A DNA stretch of 64,000 nt from JAIBAC01 sp046331095. Its GTDB lineage: Bacteria; Actinomycetota; Acidimicrobiia; UBA2766. Location: contig JAXLRM010000003.1 of the NCBI GenBank assembly GCA_046331095.1, positions 372,001 to 436,000 of the forward strand. Direction: 5' to 3'. Positions 16,685-25,619 of the stretch are shown in pieces (positions within the stretch are counted from its first letter, which is position 1; each line of letters opens with the position of its first letter). The notes under the pieces are model-generated. The model had not been told where the DNA came from and ran no database searches. It was given only the letters and a program-made list of their open reading frames with translations. A program made the position numbers and the translations under genes.

Positions 16685-16789
16685 CTTGGAGAAGGATCCG
16701 GCCAAAGTCCCGGGGTTGGAGAAGGAAAGTGACCCCCAGGGGCGCTTCTCTTCTCCAAGCCCCCGGGTTTGGCCGGTCTGTTCTCCAAG
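16685..16789. repeat. Long imperfect palindrome of about 105 bp (family C)
   Basis: The left arm (about 16685-16724) runs CTTGGAGAA ... GGCCAAA ... CCCGGGG ... TTGGAGAAG. The right arm (about 16750-16789) reads its near-exact reverse complement, CTTCTCCAA ... CCCGGG-TTTGGCC ... TTCTCCAAG. The short motif TTGGAGAAG closes both ends of each arm. It lies just after the ABC1 kinase stop between convergent genes, so termination is one possible role. It is not related in sequence to families A or B. Confidence 0.8.
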
Positions 16790-16819
16790 CCCCCGGGGCG
16801 TTAGGGATACCGCCCGACG

Positions 16820-16932
16820 CCGAACGCGGGCAACTTGACCCGCTGACGGCATGAACTGCCCGCGTTTGGGAGGGGGGCCCGTCCGAAAGCGGGCAACTTG
16901 ACCCGCTGACGGCATGAACTGCCCGCGTTTGG
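16820..16932. repeat. Family B palindromic repeat, two 50-bp copies
   Basis: Units at 16820-16869 and 16883-16932 differ at only one or two bases. The termini CCGAACGCGGG (CCGAAAGCGGG in the second) and CCCGCGTTTGG are inverted. The interior AACTTGACCCGCTGACGGCA is shared by both copies. The same ends and the same 50-bp length recur at 55086-55373 with a different interior. Together with family C they fill the 340 bp between the ABC1 gene and hisG; no gene is seen there. Confidence 0.88.
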
Positions 16933-16968
16933 GAGGACTTGGCCTTGCGGGCGCTCCGGCCGCCCGCG

Positions 16969-17868
16969 TTAGGGGACGATCTTGGTGACGGGGACCTCGA
17001 CGAGGTCGGTGGCGCCCGACGCCTTCAGCATCGGGATCAGCGTGTTGATCTCGGCCTTGGCCACGATCGTCTCCACCGCGTAGCCGGAGGAGTGCGCGAG
17101 CTCGTTGACCGTCGGTGACTTCATCGACGGGAGCGCAGCCAGGACGTCCTCGAGCGCACCGGTGCCGACGTTGAGCTTGAGGAGGACCTTGCCCCTGGCG
17201 TCCATGGCGCCGCGCAGCAGGATCGTGATCTCCTCGATCGCGCGCCGCTTGCCGGCATCCGCCCATGCGACCTTGTTGGCGACGAGCTCGGGGTAGCTGC
17301 GGCAGAGCTCGTGCACGATCACCATCCCGGCCTTGCGCAGCGACGAACCCGTCTCGGTGATGTCGACGATCGCGTCGACGATGTCGGGAACCTTGGCCTC
17401 GGTGGCGCCGTAGCTCATGTAGATGCGGACCGGCTTGCCGATCGAGTCGAAGAAGCGCCGTGTCATCTCGGGGAACTCGGTCGAGATCTTGGCGCCGTCG
17501 GGGAGGTCCGCTGCCTCCTCGATCCCCGAGTCGTGCGGCACCGCGAGCACCGTGCGCGTCGGCCGCGGGGTCGCGCGACTGAAAGGCAGCTCGGTGACCG
17601 TGACCACGTCGGACTGCCACTCCTCGATCCAGTCGCGGCCGGTGATGCCGACGTCGAAGATGCCCTCCTCGACGTAACGGCCGATCTCCTGGGGACGCAG
17701 GATGCGCACCTCCTCGATGCGGGGATCGTCGATCTGGGCGCGGTACTCGCGGTCCGAAGAGCGCAGTACCGCCAGGTCCGCGTCCTCGAAGAGCTGCAAC
17801 GTCTTGGCCTCGAGGCTCCCCTTGGGGATGACGATGCGCAGGCGCGCGTCGGCGGTCTCCGATGTCAT
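16969..17868 (-). CDS. hisG: ATP phosphoribosyltransferase, long form
   Basis: First enzyme of histidine synthesis; condenses ATP and PRPP. The 299 residues are the long form: a periplasmic-binding-like catalytic pair of domains (1-210), and a C-terminal regulatory ferredoxin-like domain (about 220-299), so no HisZ partner is needed. LRIVIPKGSLEAKTLQLFEDADL starts the fold and FDVGITGRDWIEE is the PRPP region. It lies 33 bases after ribH in the same direction, at the end of the riboflavin operon and away from other his genes. GGAG precedes the ATG at 17868. Confidence 0.94.
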   Translation of the reverse strand: MTSETADARLRIVIPKGSLEAKTLQLFEDADLAVLRSSDREYRAQIDDPRIEEVRILRPQEIGRYVEEGIFDVGITGRDWIEEWQSDVVTVTELPFSRATPRPTRTVLAVPHDSGIEEAADLPDGAKISTEFPEMTRRFFDSIGKPVRIYMSYGATEAKVPDIVDAIVDITETGSSLRKAGMVIVHELCRSYPELVANKVAWADAGKRRAIEEITILLRGAMDARGKVLLKLNVGTGALEDVLAALPSMKSPTVNELAHSSGYAVETIVAKAEINTLIPMLKASGATDLVEVPVTKIVP

Positions 17869-17901
17869 TTCGTACTCCGTGGCAAGGATGGCTGGTGGAG
17901 G

Positions 17902-18381
17902 TCAGGGCTTGGCGAGGCGGCGGATCTCCCGTAGGACGTTCACCGACTCGATCGCGGACAGGGCGCAGTCGGCGCCCTTGTTCCCGGCCTTCGTGCCGGC
18001 CCGCTCGACGGCCTGCTCGATCGTGTCGGTAGTCAGGATCCCGAAGATCACCGGTACGCGGGTGGCACGAGCGACGTCGGCGACGCCCTTGGCGGCCTCG
18101 CCTGCGACGTACGCGTAGTGATCCGTGGCCCCGCGGATCACCGCACCGAGGCAGACGACCGCGTCGACTGCGCCCGTCTCGGCGAGCTCGAGGGCGAGCA
18201 CCGGCAACTCGAAGGCCCCCGGCGCCCACACGAGCGTGATGTCGGTGTCGCCGACTCCGTGCCGACGCAGCGTGTCGGCGGCACCGTCGACGAGTCGCTC
18301 GACGATCGCGGAGTTGAACCGTGACGCGACGATCCCGACACGCAGCCCGTCGCCGCTCAACATGCCTTCGATCACCTGCAC
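17902..18381 (-). CDS. ribH: 6,7-dimethyl-8-ribityllumazine synthase
   Basis: Condenses the ribityl-aminopyrimidine with dihydroxybutanone phosphate, the penultimate riboflavin step. 159 residues, with SRFNSAIVERLVDGA at the N-terminus, WAPGAFELP (substrate site) and LGAVIRGATDHYAYV with the catalytic His. It starts at GTG 18381, three bases after the ribBA stop. The protein normally forms 60-mer or pentameric shells. Confidence 0.96.
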   Translation of the reverse strand: MQVIEGMLSGDGLRVGIVASRFNSAIVERLVDGAADTLRRHGVGDTDITLVWAPGAFELPVLALELAETGAVDAVVCLGAVIRGATDHYAYVAGEAAKGVADVARATRVPVIFGILTTDTIEQAVERAGTKAGNKGADCALSAIESVNVLREIRRLAKP

Positions 18382-18384
18382 CGG

Positions 18385-19638
18385 CTACTCCTCTCGAGCG
18401 GCGTCATCGTAGCCGTCGTAGCCGTCGTAGCCGTCGAGGAGATGGCCGAGCTTGGCCTGCTTCGCCTGGAGGTAGCGGATGTTCTCGGGATTCGGGGTGG
18501 TCATCAGTGGCTCGCGCCCCACGATCTGGAGGCCGTAGCCCTCGATACCGGCACGCTTGCGCGGGTTGTTGGTCAACAGGCGCATGCTGCGCACTCCGAG
18601 ATCGACCAGGATCTGCGCCCCGATGCCGTAGTCACGCTGGTCGGGCGCGAAGCCGAGCTCGATGTTGGCCTCGACGGTGTCGCGGCCCTGCTCCTGGAGG
18701 GCGTACGCCCTGAGCTTGTGCATCAGGCCGATGCCGCGGCCCTCGTGTCCGCGGAAGTAGAGCAGCACGCCGGTGCCGTCCTCCGCTATGCGCCGCAGCG
18801 CCTCACGGAACTGCTGGCCGCAATCGCAGCGCTTGCTCCCGAACACGTCGCCCGTGAGACACTCGCTGTGGACGCGCACGAGCGCGCCCGGTGCGTTCAC
18901 GACGTCGCCGCGCACGAGCGCCAGGTGCTCGATGCCGTCGAGCACGCTGCGGTAGCTCACCGCCCTGAAGGGCCCGTACTCGGTGTGCACGGTCGCGTCG
19001 CCCGTTCGCGCCACGAGCCGCTCGGACTGGCGCCGGAACTTGATGAGATCGGCGATGGTGCACATCGCGAGGTGGTGTTCGGCAGCGAAGACGGAGAGGT
19101 CGGGCAGCCGGCTCATCGTCCCGTCGGGGTGCATGATCTCGCAGATGACCGCGGCCGGCATGCGTCCGGCCATCTTCGCCATGTCGACCGACGCCTCCGT
19201 GTGGCCCGCACGGCGCAGGACCCCACCTTCGCGGTACCGCAAGGGGAAGGTGTGGCCGGGCCGGCGGAAGTCGCCCGGCACGCTGCGCGGGTCGACGAGC
19301 GCCTGGATCGTGCGGGCCCGGTCGAGCGCGGATATCCCGGTGGAGTTGTCGACGTGGTCGACGGCAACGCAGAACGCAGTGCCGTGGCTGTCGGTGTTGT
19401 CGGTGACCATCTGAGGGATGCGGAGCTCGTCGAGGCGCTCACCCGTCATCGGTGTGCAGATCAGGCCGCGTCCGTGGGTCGCCATGAAGTTCACGTGCTC
19501 GGCACTGCAGAGGTCGGCAGCGCACACGAGGTCGCCCTCGTTCTCGCGGTCGGCGTCGTCGACGACTATGACCATGCGGCCCGCCGCGATCTCACCGATC
19601 GCCTCGGGGATGGTCGCGAAGCTGATCGTGTCGGTCAC
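18385..19638 (-). CDS. ribBA: Bifunctional DHBP synthase / GTP cyclohydrolase II
   Basis: Makes both riboflavin precursors. Residues 1-205 form the RibB domain, with VVDDADRENEGDLV acidic metal residues and the HTEASVDMAK segment. Residues 210-400 form GTP cyclohydrolase II, with SECLTGDVFGSKRCDCGQQ supplying the zinc cysteines, then YFRGHEGRGIGL. The start is GTG at 19638, overlapping the ribE stop as GTGA. The C-terminus has an odd tail in which Gly-Tyr-Asp recurs three times, from a 9-base tandem repeat at about 18405-18437. 417 residues. Confidence 0.96.
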   Translation of the reverse strand: MTDTISFATIPEAIGEIAAGRMVIVVDDADRENEGDLVCAADLCSAEHVNFMATHGRGLICTPMTGERLDELRIPQMVTDNTDSHGTAFCVAVDHVDNSTGISALDRARTIQALVDPRSVPGDFRRPGHTFPLRYREGGVLRRAGHTEASVDMAKMAGRMPAAVICEIMHPDGTMSRLPDLSVFAAEHHLAMCTIADLIKFRRQSERLVARTGDATVHTEYGPFRAVSYRSVLDGIEHLALVRGDVVNAPGALVRVHSECLTGDVFGSKRCDCGQQFREALRRIAEDGTGVLLYFRGHEGRGIGLMHKLRAYALQEQGRDTVEANIELGFAPDQRDYGIGAQILVDLGVRSMRLLTNNPRKRAGIEGYGLQIVGREPLMTTPNPENIRYLQAKQAKLGHLLDGYDGYDGYDDAAREE

Positions 19639-20255
19639 TCGGCGACCGCCTGCTCGCCAGCGAGCCTCCGCACGTGGGCCTCGACGTACTTGGAGAGGAC
19701 GTCCGCCTCGAGGTTGACGGCGTCGCCGACGACCTTGGTAGCGAGGTTCGTGGCCTCCCACGTATGGGGGATGATCGAGACGCCGAGACCGCCGGCGTCC
19801 ACGTCGACGAGGGTGAGCGAGATGCCCTCGATGGCCACAGACCCCTTGGGGACGCAGTAGCGCAGGACCTCGGGCGGTGCGTCGACCCACACGGTCGTGG
19901 CGTTGGGTTCTACTTCGAGGCTGCGAATGCGTCCCACGGCGTCCACGTGGCCCTGCACGACATGCCCGTCCAGTCGCGCCCCCGCCAGTAGGGCACGTTC
20001 CAGGTTGACCGGACTCCCGGGTTCGAGGGCGCCGAGGCTCGTGACGCGCAGTGTCTCCGACATCACGTCGGCCGTGAAACCCGCGTCGCCGGTGGTGACC
20101 GACGTGACCGTCAGGCAGCACCCGTTTACGGCGATCGAGTCGCCGATCTCCGCACCGTTCGCGGCCCGGGCCGACTCGACGACGAGACGCGCGCCCCGAT
20201 CGAGGTGCTCGATCGCCGCGACCCGGCCTACTTCCTCGACGATTCCCGTGAACAT
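19635..20255 (-). CDS. ribE: Riboflavin synthase alpha chain
   Basis: Dismutates two lumazines to riboflavin. It has 206 residues with the two tandem lumazine-binding barrels: MFTGIVEEVGRV and VNGCCLTV in the first, MDGHVV-like LDGHVVQGHVD and AIEGISLTLV in the second. ATG 20255 lies 26 bases after the ribD stop; the stop overlaps ribBA as GTGA. The symbol follows the alpha-chain usage; some annotations call this gene ribC. Confidence 0.95.
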   Translation of the reverse strand: MFTGIVEEVGRVAAIEHLDRGARLVVESARAANGAEIGDSIAVNGCCLTVTSVTTGDAGFTADVMSETLRVTSLGALEPGSPVNLERALLAGARLDGHVVQGHVDAVGRIRSLEVEPNATTVWVDAPPEVLRYCVPKGSVAIEGISLTLVDVDAGGLGVSIIPHTWEATNLATKVVGDAVNLEADVLSKYVEAHVRRLAGEQAVAE

Positions 20256-20281
20256 GCTGCCGATTCTGCCCCACGCGCCGG

Positions 20282-21379
20282 TCATACGGGGAAGTAATCG
20301 AGGCGCACGTCGTCGCCGAAGCGAGTGACGTCGTCCAGCCGCCAGCGGGTGAACGCGTCGACTGTGCGCGCGGCCGGTCCCGCGAACGCTGTTGCCGCGT
20401 CGTCTCCTCCGGCGGTGACCGCACCCACGTAGACGACGAGTCGGTCGACGAGTCCGGCACGCAGTACGGCGCCTGCCAGATTGCGCCCGCCCTCCACCAT
20501 GAGCTGCAGGACGCCGCGGTCGCCCAATTGGTCGACGAGCTCGCCGAGGTCGACACCACCGTCCATGCCCCGGGAGAGGACCACCACCTCGGCACCGGCG
20601 CCCTGCCAAGCGGCGACCACCTGCGCTGACGCGTTCGCGGTCGTCGCCACGAGGAGCGCACCGCCCACGCCGAAGAGAGCCGCTCCCGTTGGCGTCCGGC
20701 CGCGCGCGTCGGCCACCACGCGAAGCGGCTGGCAGCGCGGTGGGGGTTCGGTGCGCACATCCAGGCGCGGGTCGTCCACGAGGACCGTGCCGCTGCCCAC
20801 CAACACGGCGTCGCTCTCGCGGCGCAGCTCGTGTGCGTCGGCGCGTGCCTCCACCCCGGTTATCCACTGCGAGGTGCCGTCGGGCGCGGCCGTCGCCCCG
20901 TCCACGGTGACCGCGGTCTTCAGGACGACGAGCGGGCGCCCCGTCCTCCGGTGGTGGCGGTAGGCGCGGAGCTGGGCCTCGGCGGGACCGCGGCACACAC
21001 CCTCGGTCACGGCGACACCGGCTCTCCGCAACGCGACCACGCCCGAGCCGGCGACACGCGGGTCGGGATCGGACTGGGCGACGACCACCCTACTGACGCC
21101 CGCGGCGAGCACCGCGTCCACGCATGGCGGGGTACGGCCGTGGTGGGTGCACGGTTCGAGCGTCACGTACAGCGTCGCGGAGCGGGCCCGCTCCCCCGCC
21201 GCCTCCAGAGCGACGACCTCGGCGTGGGCTTCGCCCGCCGCCTCGTGCCAGCCCTCACCCACGACCGTTCCGGATCCGTCGACCACGACGGACCCGACCA
21301 TCGGGTTGGGAGCGGTGTCGCCGCGCGCCCTTGCCGCGAGCTCCAAGGCCCGGCGCATGTGGTGCTCGTCGGCCGACAC
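20282..21379 (-). CDS. ribD: Bifunctional riboflavin deaminase/reductase
   Basis: Performs the deaminase and side-chain reductase steps of riboflavin synthesis. Residues 1-145 are the cytidine-deaminase-like zinc domain: GEAHAEVVAL (HAE) and TLEPCTHHGRTPPC (PCxxxxxxxxC). Residues 150-365 are the NADPH-dependent DHFR-like reductase, with VDGATAAPDGTSQWITG and MVEGGRNLAGAVL. The start is GTG at 21379. First gene of ribD-E-BA-H-hisG; I looked for an FMN riboswitch in the 180 bp upstream and saw none. Confidence 0.95.
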   Translation of the reverse strand: MSADEHHMRRALELAARARGDTAPNPMVGSVVVDGSGTVVGEGWHEAAGEAHAEVVALEAAGERARSATLYVTLEPCTHHGRTPPCVDAVLAAGVSRVVVAQSDPDPRVAGSGVVALRRAGVAVTEGVCRGPAEAQLRAYRHHRRTGRPLVVLKTAVTVDGATAAPDGTSQWITGVEARADAHELRRESDAVLVGSGTVLVDDPRLDVRTEPPPRCQPLRVVADARGRTPTGAALFGVGGALLVATTANASAQVVAAWQGAGAEVVVLSRGMDGGVDLGELVDQLGDRGVLQLMVEGGRNLAGAVLRAGLVDRLVVYVGAVTAGGDDAATAFAGPAARTVDAFTRWRLDDVTRFGDDVRLDYFPV

Positions 21380-21560
21380 GGGTTCGATGCGGCCACTCTA
21401 GGTTCGGCACGATTCCGCCCCCGATCTACCGGGGGGCGTCACCAGATGATGGCCAGGGTATCGAAGGCTCGTAGTGCCCCGGTCCTTGGTGACCAGGGGA
21501 CAGCTCAGCGACACCGCCGTCGCCGTCGTGTCGCCGCGATGATGCGATCCACGGGACCGG

Positions 21561-22133
21561 TCAGCGGTCGACCGTCTTCGATTCGTCGGCGCCGCCGCCC
21601 TCGAGCAGCTCCAGGTCCTTCTCGTACTGTTCGGCCGTGATCGCCTTCCGGGCAAGACGGGCGTCCAGCAGCGCCTTGGCAGCGGCGTTGTGGCCGAGGG
21701 TCGACCAGAAGATGTCGTTGTCGTCCGCGGAGAGGTAGAGCACCTGCTCCACGGTGGTGCCACCCTCGGTTGCCATGAACGTGACCCTCCCGTCTCCCGA
21801 GCTCGTGGCGCCCACACCGAACGTGGGGGCATTCCCGCTCACTACGGCAACCGGCGTAGCGGTCGCGCTCACGTTCGCCGCGGCGCCGGTCTGCCCTGAG
21901 ACAGCGACGTCGATCCGTGCGATCGAGCCGGCGGTGACATGGCCCTCGGTCGGCATCGCACGCACATCGAGCGATGCCGTGGGCTTTCCTGATCCAGAGG
22001 AACCGGAGCCGCCCACGGTCGTCGTCATCGACCCGCTCCCGCCGCCGGAGCACGCGACGGCCCCCAACGCCAGCACGGATGCGACCGCCGTGATCAGCAT
22101 CCGCCCTCTTCGTGAAACCAGCGTGCGCGACAT
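21561..22133 (-). CDS. Lipoprotein with SHOCT-like C-terminal motif, paired with the upstream protease-like gene
   Basis: A 190-residue protein. Residues 1-27 look like a lipoprotein signal (basic start, LITAVASVLALGAVA) before Cys28, followed by a Gly/Ser-rich linker to about residue 52. Then comes a beta-rich domain (about 54-125) and a helical end containing LLDARLARKAITAEQYEKDL, like the SHOCT motif. The segment TVEQVLYLSADDNDIFW followed by this helix matches the order TGVETLYVHEHAGTVYTN plus helix in the large protein encoded 17 bases upstream, so the two proteins share a module. Function unknown. Confidence 0.65.
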   Translation of the reverse strand: MSRTLVSRRGRMLITAVASVLALGAVACSGGGSGSMTTTVGGSGSSGSGKPTASLDVRAMPTEGHVTAGSIARIDVAVSGQTGAAANVSATATPVAVVSGNAPTFGVGATSSGDGRVTFMATEGGTTVEQVLYLSADDNDIFWSTLGHNAAAKALLDARLARKAITAEQYEKDLELLEGGGADESKTVDR

Positions 22134-22150
22134 GTCGCGCGCAGAGCAGG

Positions 22151-25100
22151 TCAACTGGCCAAGGCCCAAGCGGTGTGGAACGCCACGAGTGCTGCACGCG
22201 TGTTGCCCCAAGCGAGAAGCATGTCGCCCCTTGCCTTGGCTGCTCTGGCGAGGGCCAGCTTCTTGGGTCCGAAGCTCGGACGGGCGGCGTCGATCTGCAG
22301 CCCCGCGATCCGCTGGGCGGCGGTCGCGAGCTCCACGCGCCAGGGCCTCGCGCCGGCCCTTCCCTTCGCAAGTGTCGCGTCCGCCATCTCGATACCCGAG
22401 AACGTCATGTGCCCGAGGAGCGGGCGGAGATGGTCGTCGTCGACCCACAGCCGAGGAGCCGACGCAATGCGGAGGGCGGACAGCGCAGCACCGCGCCAAG
22501 ACGTCGCCGGTGCGGACCGGATGGCGTCGCGCACTGCGATGATCCGCGCTCGCGCGGTCGACACCGGTGCGGGCACCACCTCCACGGCGGCGCGCCCGGT
22601 CGCGGTCTGGCCGGACTCGTCGGTTACCCGCAGGACGACGTTGCCGGAGTAGGGCGCTGCGTAGGTGTGGGTGGCGGTGGGGGTGGACCCGCCGGCATCG
22701 AAGGTGCCGTCGGCGTCGAAGTCCCACTCGAAGTCCACGAGCGTGCCGTCCGGGTCGAAAGACGCAGAGCCGTCGAAGTTCACCGCTGAACCGACATATC
22801 CGGAGTAAGGGCCACCGGGTAGGGCGACCGGCCGCTTGAAGATCTCGTCGATGGAGTCGAGGATGGCACCGACCACCCCCGAGGCTGACGACACTTCGAA
22901 CGTGGAGCCTCCCGATCCCAGCGCCAACGCGCCGAGCGACGCGAGCGCGCTCGGGTCGCCGCCGATGACCACTGAGTAGATCGACACCGGGGCGCCATGG
23001 GCGGCTGTCGCGGCAGTGCCGGCAGCGGGAGCCGCGCGCGCTGGCCCGTCGGGGGCAGAGGACACATCGATGCCGCCGTCGGCTGCTGCGGAGAGTACCG
23101 CAGCGAGTGTGTAGCCGGTCACCGGCTCGGGGTCCTTGGCAGGAGCGTCACCCATGACGATCACTGCCTTCTTGTCGACATCGGTGCGGAACCCGAGACC
23201 CAGTGCGGTCATGACGCCCGAGTACACCGACTCGGGGGTGTCTCCCCCGCCGTCCGCGTACAGCGAGTCGATGGCGCCGACGACTGCGCCGGCATCCGCG
23301 GTCAGGCCGACGTCGACACGAGCCTGGTACGCGTCGCCGTCGTCCTTGTAGTCGACCACCGCGATGTGGGCGTCGACGTCGCCCTGTAGCAACGTGCTGG
23401 TGATGTCGGTTGCAGCGGCCTTCACGGCGTCTATGTCGTCCCACATCGAGCCGGTCGTGTCGACGACGATGGCGAGGTCCACCGAGCGGGACACGAAACG
23501 TTTGCGGCAGCTCGTGTAGGGCCCGGTCTCGGGCGAGTCGGTCTGTCGGCCTGTGACGGTCACGTCCACGATGCCGGCGGAGCGGTTCGTGATGTCCTCC
23601 CACTGGGCCGCCGTTGGTGTGAACGAGGTGGTTGTCTGCGCGGGCGTCTCGAGCAGCGTCCGTGAGCCACCGGCGTCGGTGAAGCGCACCGTGAAGGAGT
23701 TGCTCCGGAATGCCGGTCCGCCGCCACCGGGTGTCCATGTGATCGTCGGCGGCGGGGAGTCCTTCGCCACGATCTCACGTTCCGCGCCTGCCATGTCGGG
23801 AGCGACGCCGTTGAGGGAGAAGACGCAGTTCACGTCGTTGTCCCCGAGCGACTTCAACGCGTCGTAAGCCGCGGACAGCGAGCCCGGATCCGCCGCATCC
23901 AGGGTGGCCCACAGCGATCGGTCGCTGAACTGCGCGTGGTCCTTTGACTCCGCACCCGAAGCGCCGTCGAAGAGGTCGTACATGATCTCGGCGGTGGTGA
24001 CCTCGTTGTCCTCGCCGGCCTTGCCGCTCACCGGTTCGAGGGACTCCACGATATTGGCGCTGTCATCGAGCCGGCGGTCGTCGTAGGAGTCGTTTCCGAC
24101 ATGGGGCACGCCGCTGGCGGATGCACCGATCCGTTGCAGTCCGCTGACCGCGAAGTAGGTGGGCCAACCCTCGCCCCACGCCATGCGCGTTCCGTCGTCC
24201 TTGCCGTAGGGCGGGTGGCCTTCGGGCTGGTTGTCCTCGGCGAGGTTGGAGTTCCAGTAGTGGGGCCCCCCGGGGCTGTCCGTGATGTCCATCTGATCCT
24301 GGATGTAGTGGCCGTACTCGTGCAGGATCACGTCCCAGTCGAACGGGTCGTCGTCGTCGATGTGGAGAGCACCGCCGCTGTAGTACGAGCCATCGGTCGG
24401 GAACTGCACCTCGAATTCCTCGAAGCGAGACCCGCGCACCTGCTCGACGTAGTCGAGCCCCCAAACCAGCCCCGCCTGTATCGAGAACGCCCGGTGGTCC
24501 TCGTCGTCGTTGCGCGCTGTGAGCGACAGCGTGAGCGACGTACCCGTGGAGACGTCGTCGGTGGTCGAGCTGTCGATGTGCTTGTCGGAGGTGAAGCCGG
24601 GGCCCTCCGCCTTCGCCCGGATGTATATGTCACGACCGCCCTGCAGGAGGCCGTCGTCGTTGTCCACCGCGGCGGAGTAGTTGCCGTCCTCGTCGGTCGT
24701 GACGGTGGTCACCACGTCGTCGGACAGCGGCCACGTCTCCGCGTCGCGGATCTCGACGGGGGCACGCCGCACCGGATGGACGCCACCGGCGACGTCGGTC
24801 CACCGGATGGAGCCCGAGATGCATACGCCGCTGCAGCTCAGCGCAGCCGCAGCCCCTCTCTCTTCGAGGGCGCCCCCGCCGACGAGCTCGCCGACCGCAT
24901 CCTGATGCTGTTCCTCGGTGAGCTCGCCGGCGTCGAGTCTGGCATCCAGCACGGCCCGTTCGATTTCCGTAGCCGAGTGGTCGTTGGTGTAGACGGTGCC
25001 AGCGTGCTCGTGCACGTACAGGGTCTCCACGCCGGTGTGGCTCGCGGAGTCCATCGCGGCGAACTGGACCTGTCCAACGGCTTCCGGGCTGACGGTCAGC

Positions 25101-25441
25101 GAGACGGTCGAGTCGACACCGCCGTCGGGGTCGAGTGTCGTCGGCATGGCGCTTGTCGTGATGCCGGCGGTGGGCACCACGGTGAACGTGGTCGCGCTTG
25201 CAGCGATGACGTCGACGGCAACTGTCACGGTGTCGCCGGCGGTGGTCGTCTCGAGATCGATGCCGACCAATTCGGTCCCGGCGTCACTCCGCGTCGCCGC
25301 AGCTGCGGGATCCGCACCGCGAACAGCGGCACCGGAGCCGGCGTGGGCTTCGAGTCCCACGAAGGTGGTGGTCATCACGAGGAACGCGAACAGGGTGCGA
25401 CGAAACGCGCGACGCGGGCGCCGACTCTCCGCTGTGGACAT
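22151..25441 (-). CDS. Secreted multidomain protein: HExxH metalloprotease-like, vWA and PKD domains
   Basis: A 1096-residue exported protein. A signal peptide covers about 1-34 (basic RRPRRAFRR, then a hydrophobic run). There is a beta module and SHOCT-like helix (about 57-190, LDARLDAGELTEEQ) and a carboxypeptidase-regulatory-like beta domain (about 205-310). A zinc-protease-like region has VILHEYGHYI (H374, E375, H378) and GEGWPTYF with Glu424 as a possible third ligand. A von Willebrand A domain (about 654-855) has a DTTGS MIDAS at 661-665. A PKD domain lies at about 873-957, then a C-terminal helical part. GGGAGG precedes the ATG. Substrate and activity are unproven. Confidence 0.72.
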   Translation of the reverse strand: MSTAESRRPRRAFRRTLFAFLVMTTTFVGLEAHAGSGAAVRGADPAAAATRSDAGTELVGIDLETTTAGDTVTVAVDVIAASATTFTVVPTAGITTSAMPTTLDPDGGVDSTVSLTVSPEAVGQVQFAAMDSASHTGVETLYVHEHAGTVYTNDHSATEIERAVLDARLDAGELTEEQHQDAVGELVGGGALEERGAAAALSCSGVCISGSIRWTDVAGGVHPVRRAPVEIRDAETWPLSDDVVTTVTTDEDGNYSAAVDNDDGLLQGGRDIYIRAKAEGPGFTSDKHIDSSTTDDVSTGTSLTLSLTARNDDEDHRAFSIQAGLVWGLDYVEQVRGSRFEEFEVQFPTDGSYYSGGALHIDDDDPFDWDVILHEYGHYIQDQMDITDSPGGPHYWNSNLAEDNQPEGHPPYGKDDGTRMAWGEGWPTYFAVSGLQRIGASASGVPHVGNDSYDDRRLDDSANIVESLEPVSGKAGEDNEVTTAEIMYDLFDGASGAESKDHAQFSDRSLWATLDAADPGSLSAAYDALKSLGDNDVNCVFSLNGVAPDMAGAEREIVAKDSPPPTITWTPGGGGPAFRSNSFTVRFTDAGGSRTLLETPAQTTTSFTPTAAQWEDITNRSAGIVDVTVTGRQTDSPETGPYTSCRKRFVSRSVDLAIVVDTTGSMWDDIDAVKAAATDITSTLLQGDVDAHIAVVDYKDDGDAYQARVDVGLTADAGAVVGAIDSLYADGGGDTPESVYSGVMTALGLGFRTDVDKKAVIVMGDAPAKDPEPVTGYTLAAVLSAAADGGIDVSSAPDGPARAAPAAGTAATAAHGAPVSIYSVVIGGDPSALASLGALALGSGGSTFEVSSASGVVGAILDSIDEIFKRPVALPGGPYSGYVGSAVNFDGSASFDPDGTLVDFEWDFDADGTFDAGGSTPTATHTYAAPYSGNVVLRVTDESGQTATGRAAVEVVPAPVSTARARIIAVRDAIRSAPATSWRGAALSALRIASAPRLWVDDDHLRPLLGHMTFSGIEMADATLAKGRAGARPWRVELATAAQRIAGLQIDAARPSFGPKKLALARAAKARGDMLLAWGNTRAALVAFHTAWALAS

Positions 25442-25619
25442 GACGTGCCTCCCGATCTCCCAGTCCGAGTGCCGCCGGACGTTCTAACACGGCGTCGCAA
25501 AGGTGACAAGGAGGCCGGTCGGAACCCGAACACCCACGCCACCGCAACTCAGCCTGGGTCCATTCGCCACAGGCTCCGTGCCGGGGTGCGTGCCCAGGAC
25601 CGACCTAAACTGCGCCGCC

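Noticed and set aside
21380..21560. FMN riboswitch upstream of ribD
   Set aside because: I compared the minus-strand leader with the conserved FMN-aptamer core segments and found none; only a weak imperfect stem is present.
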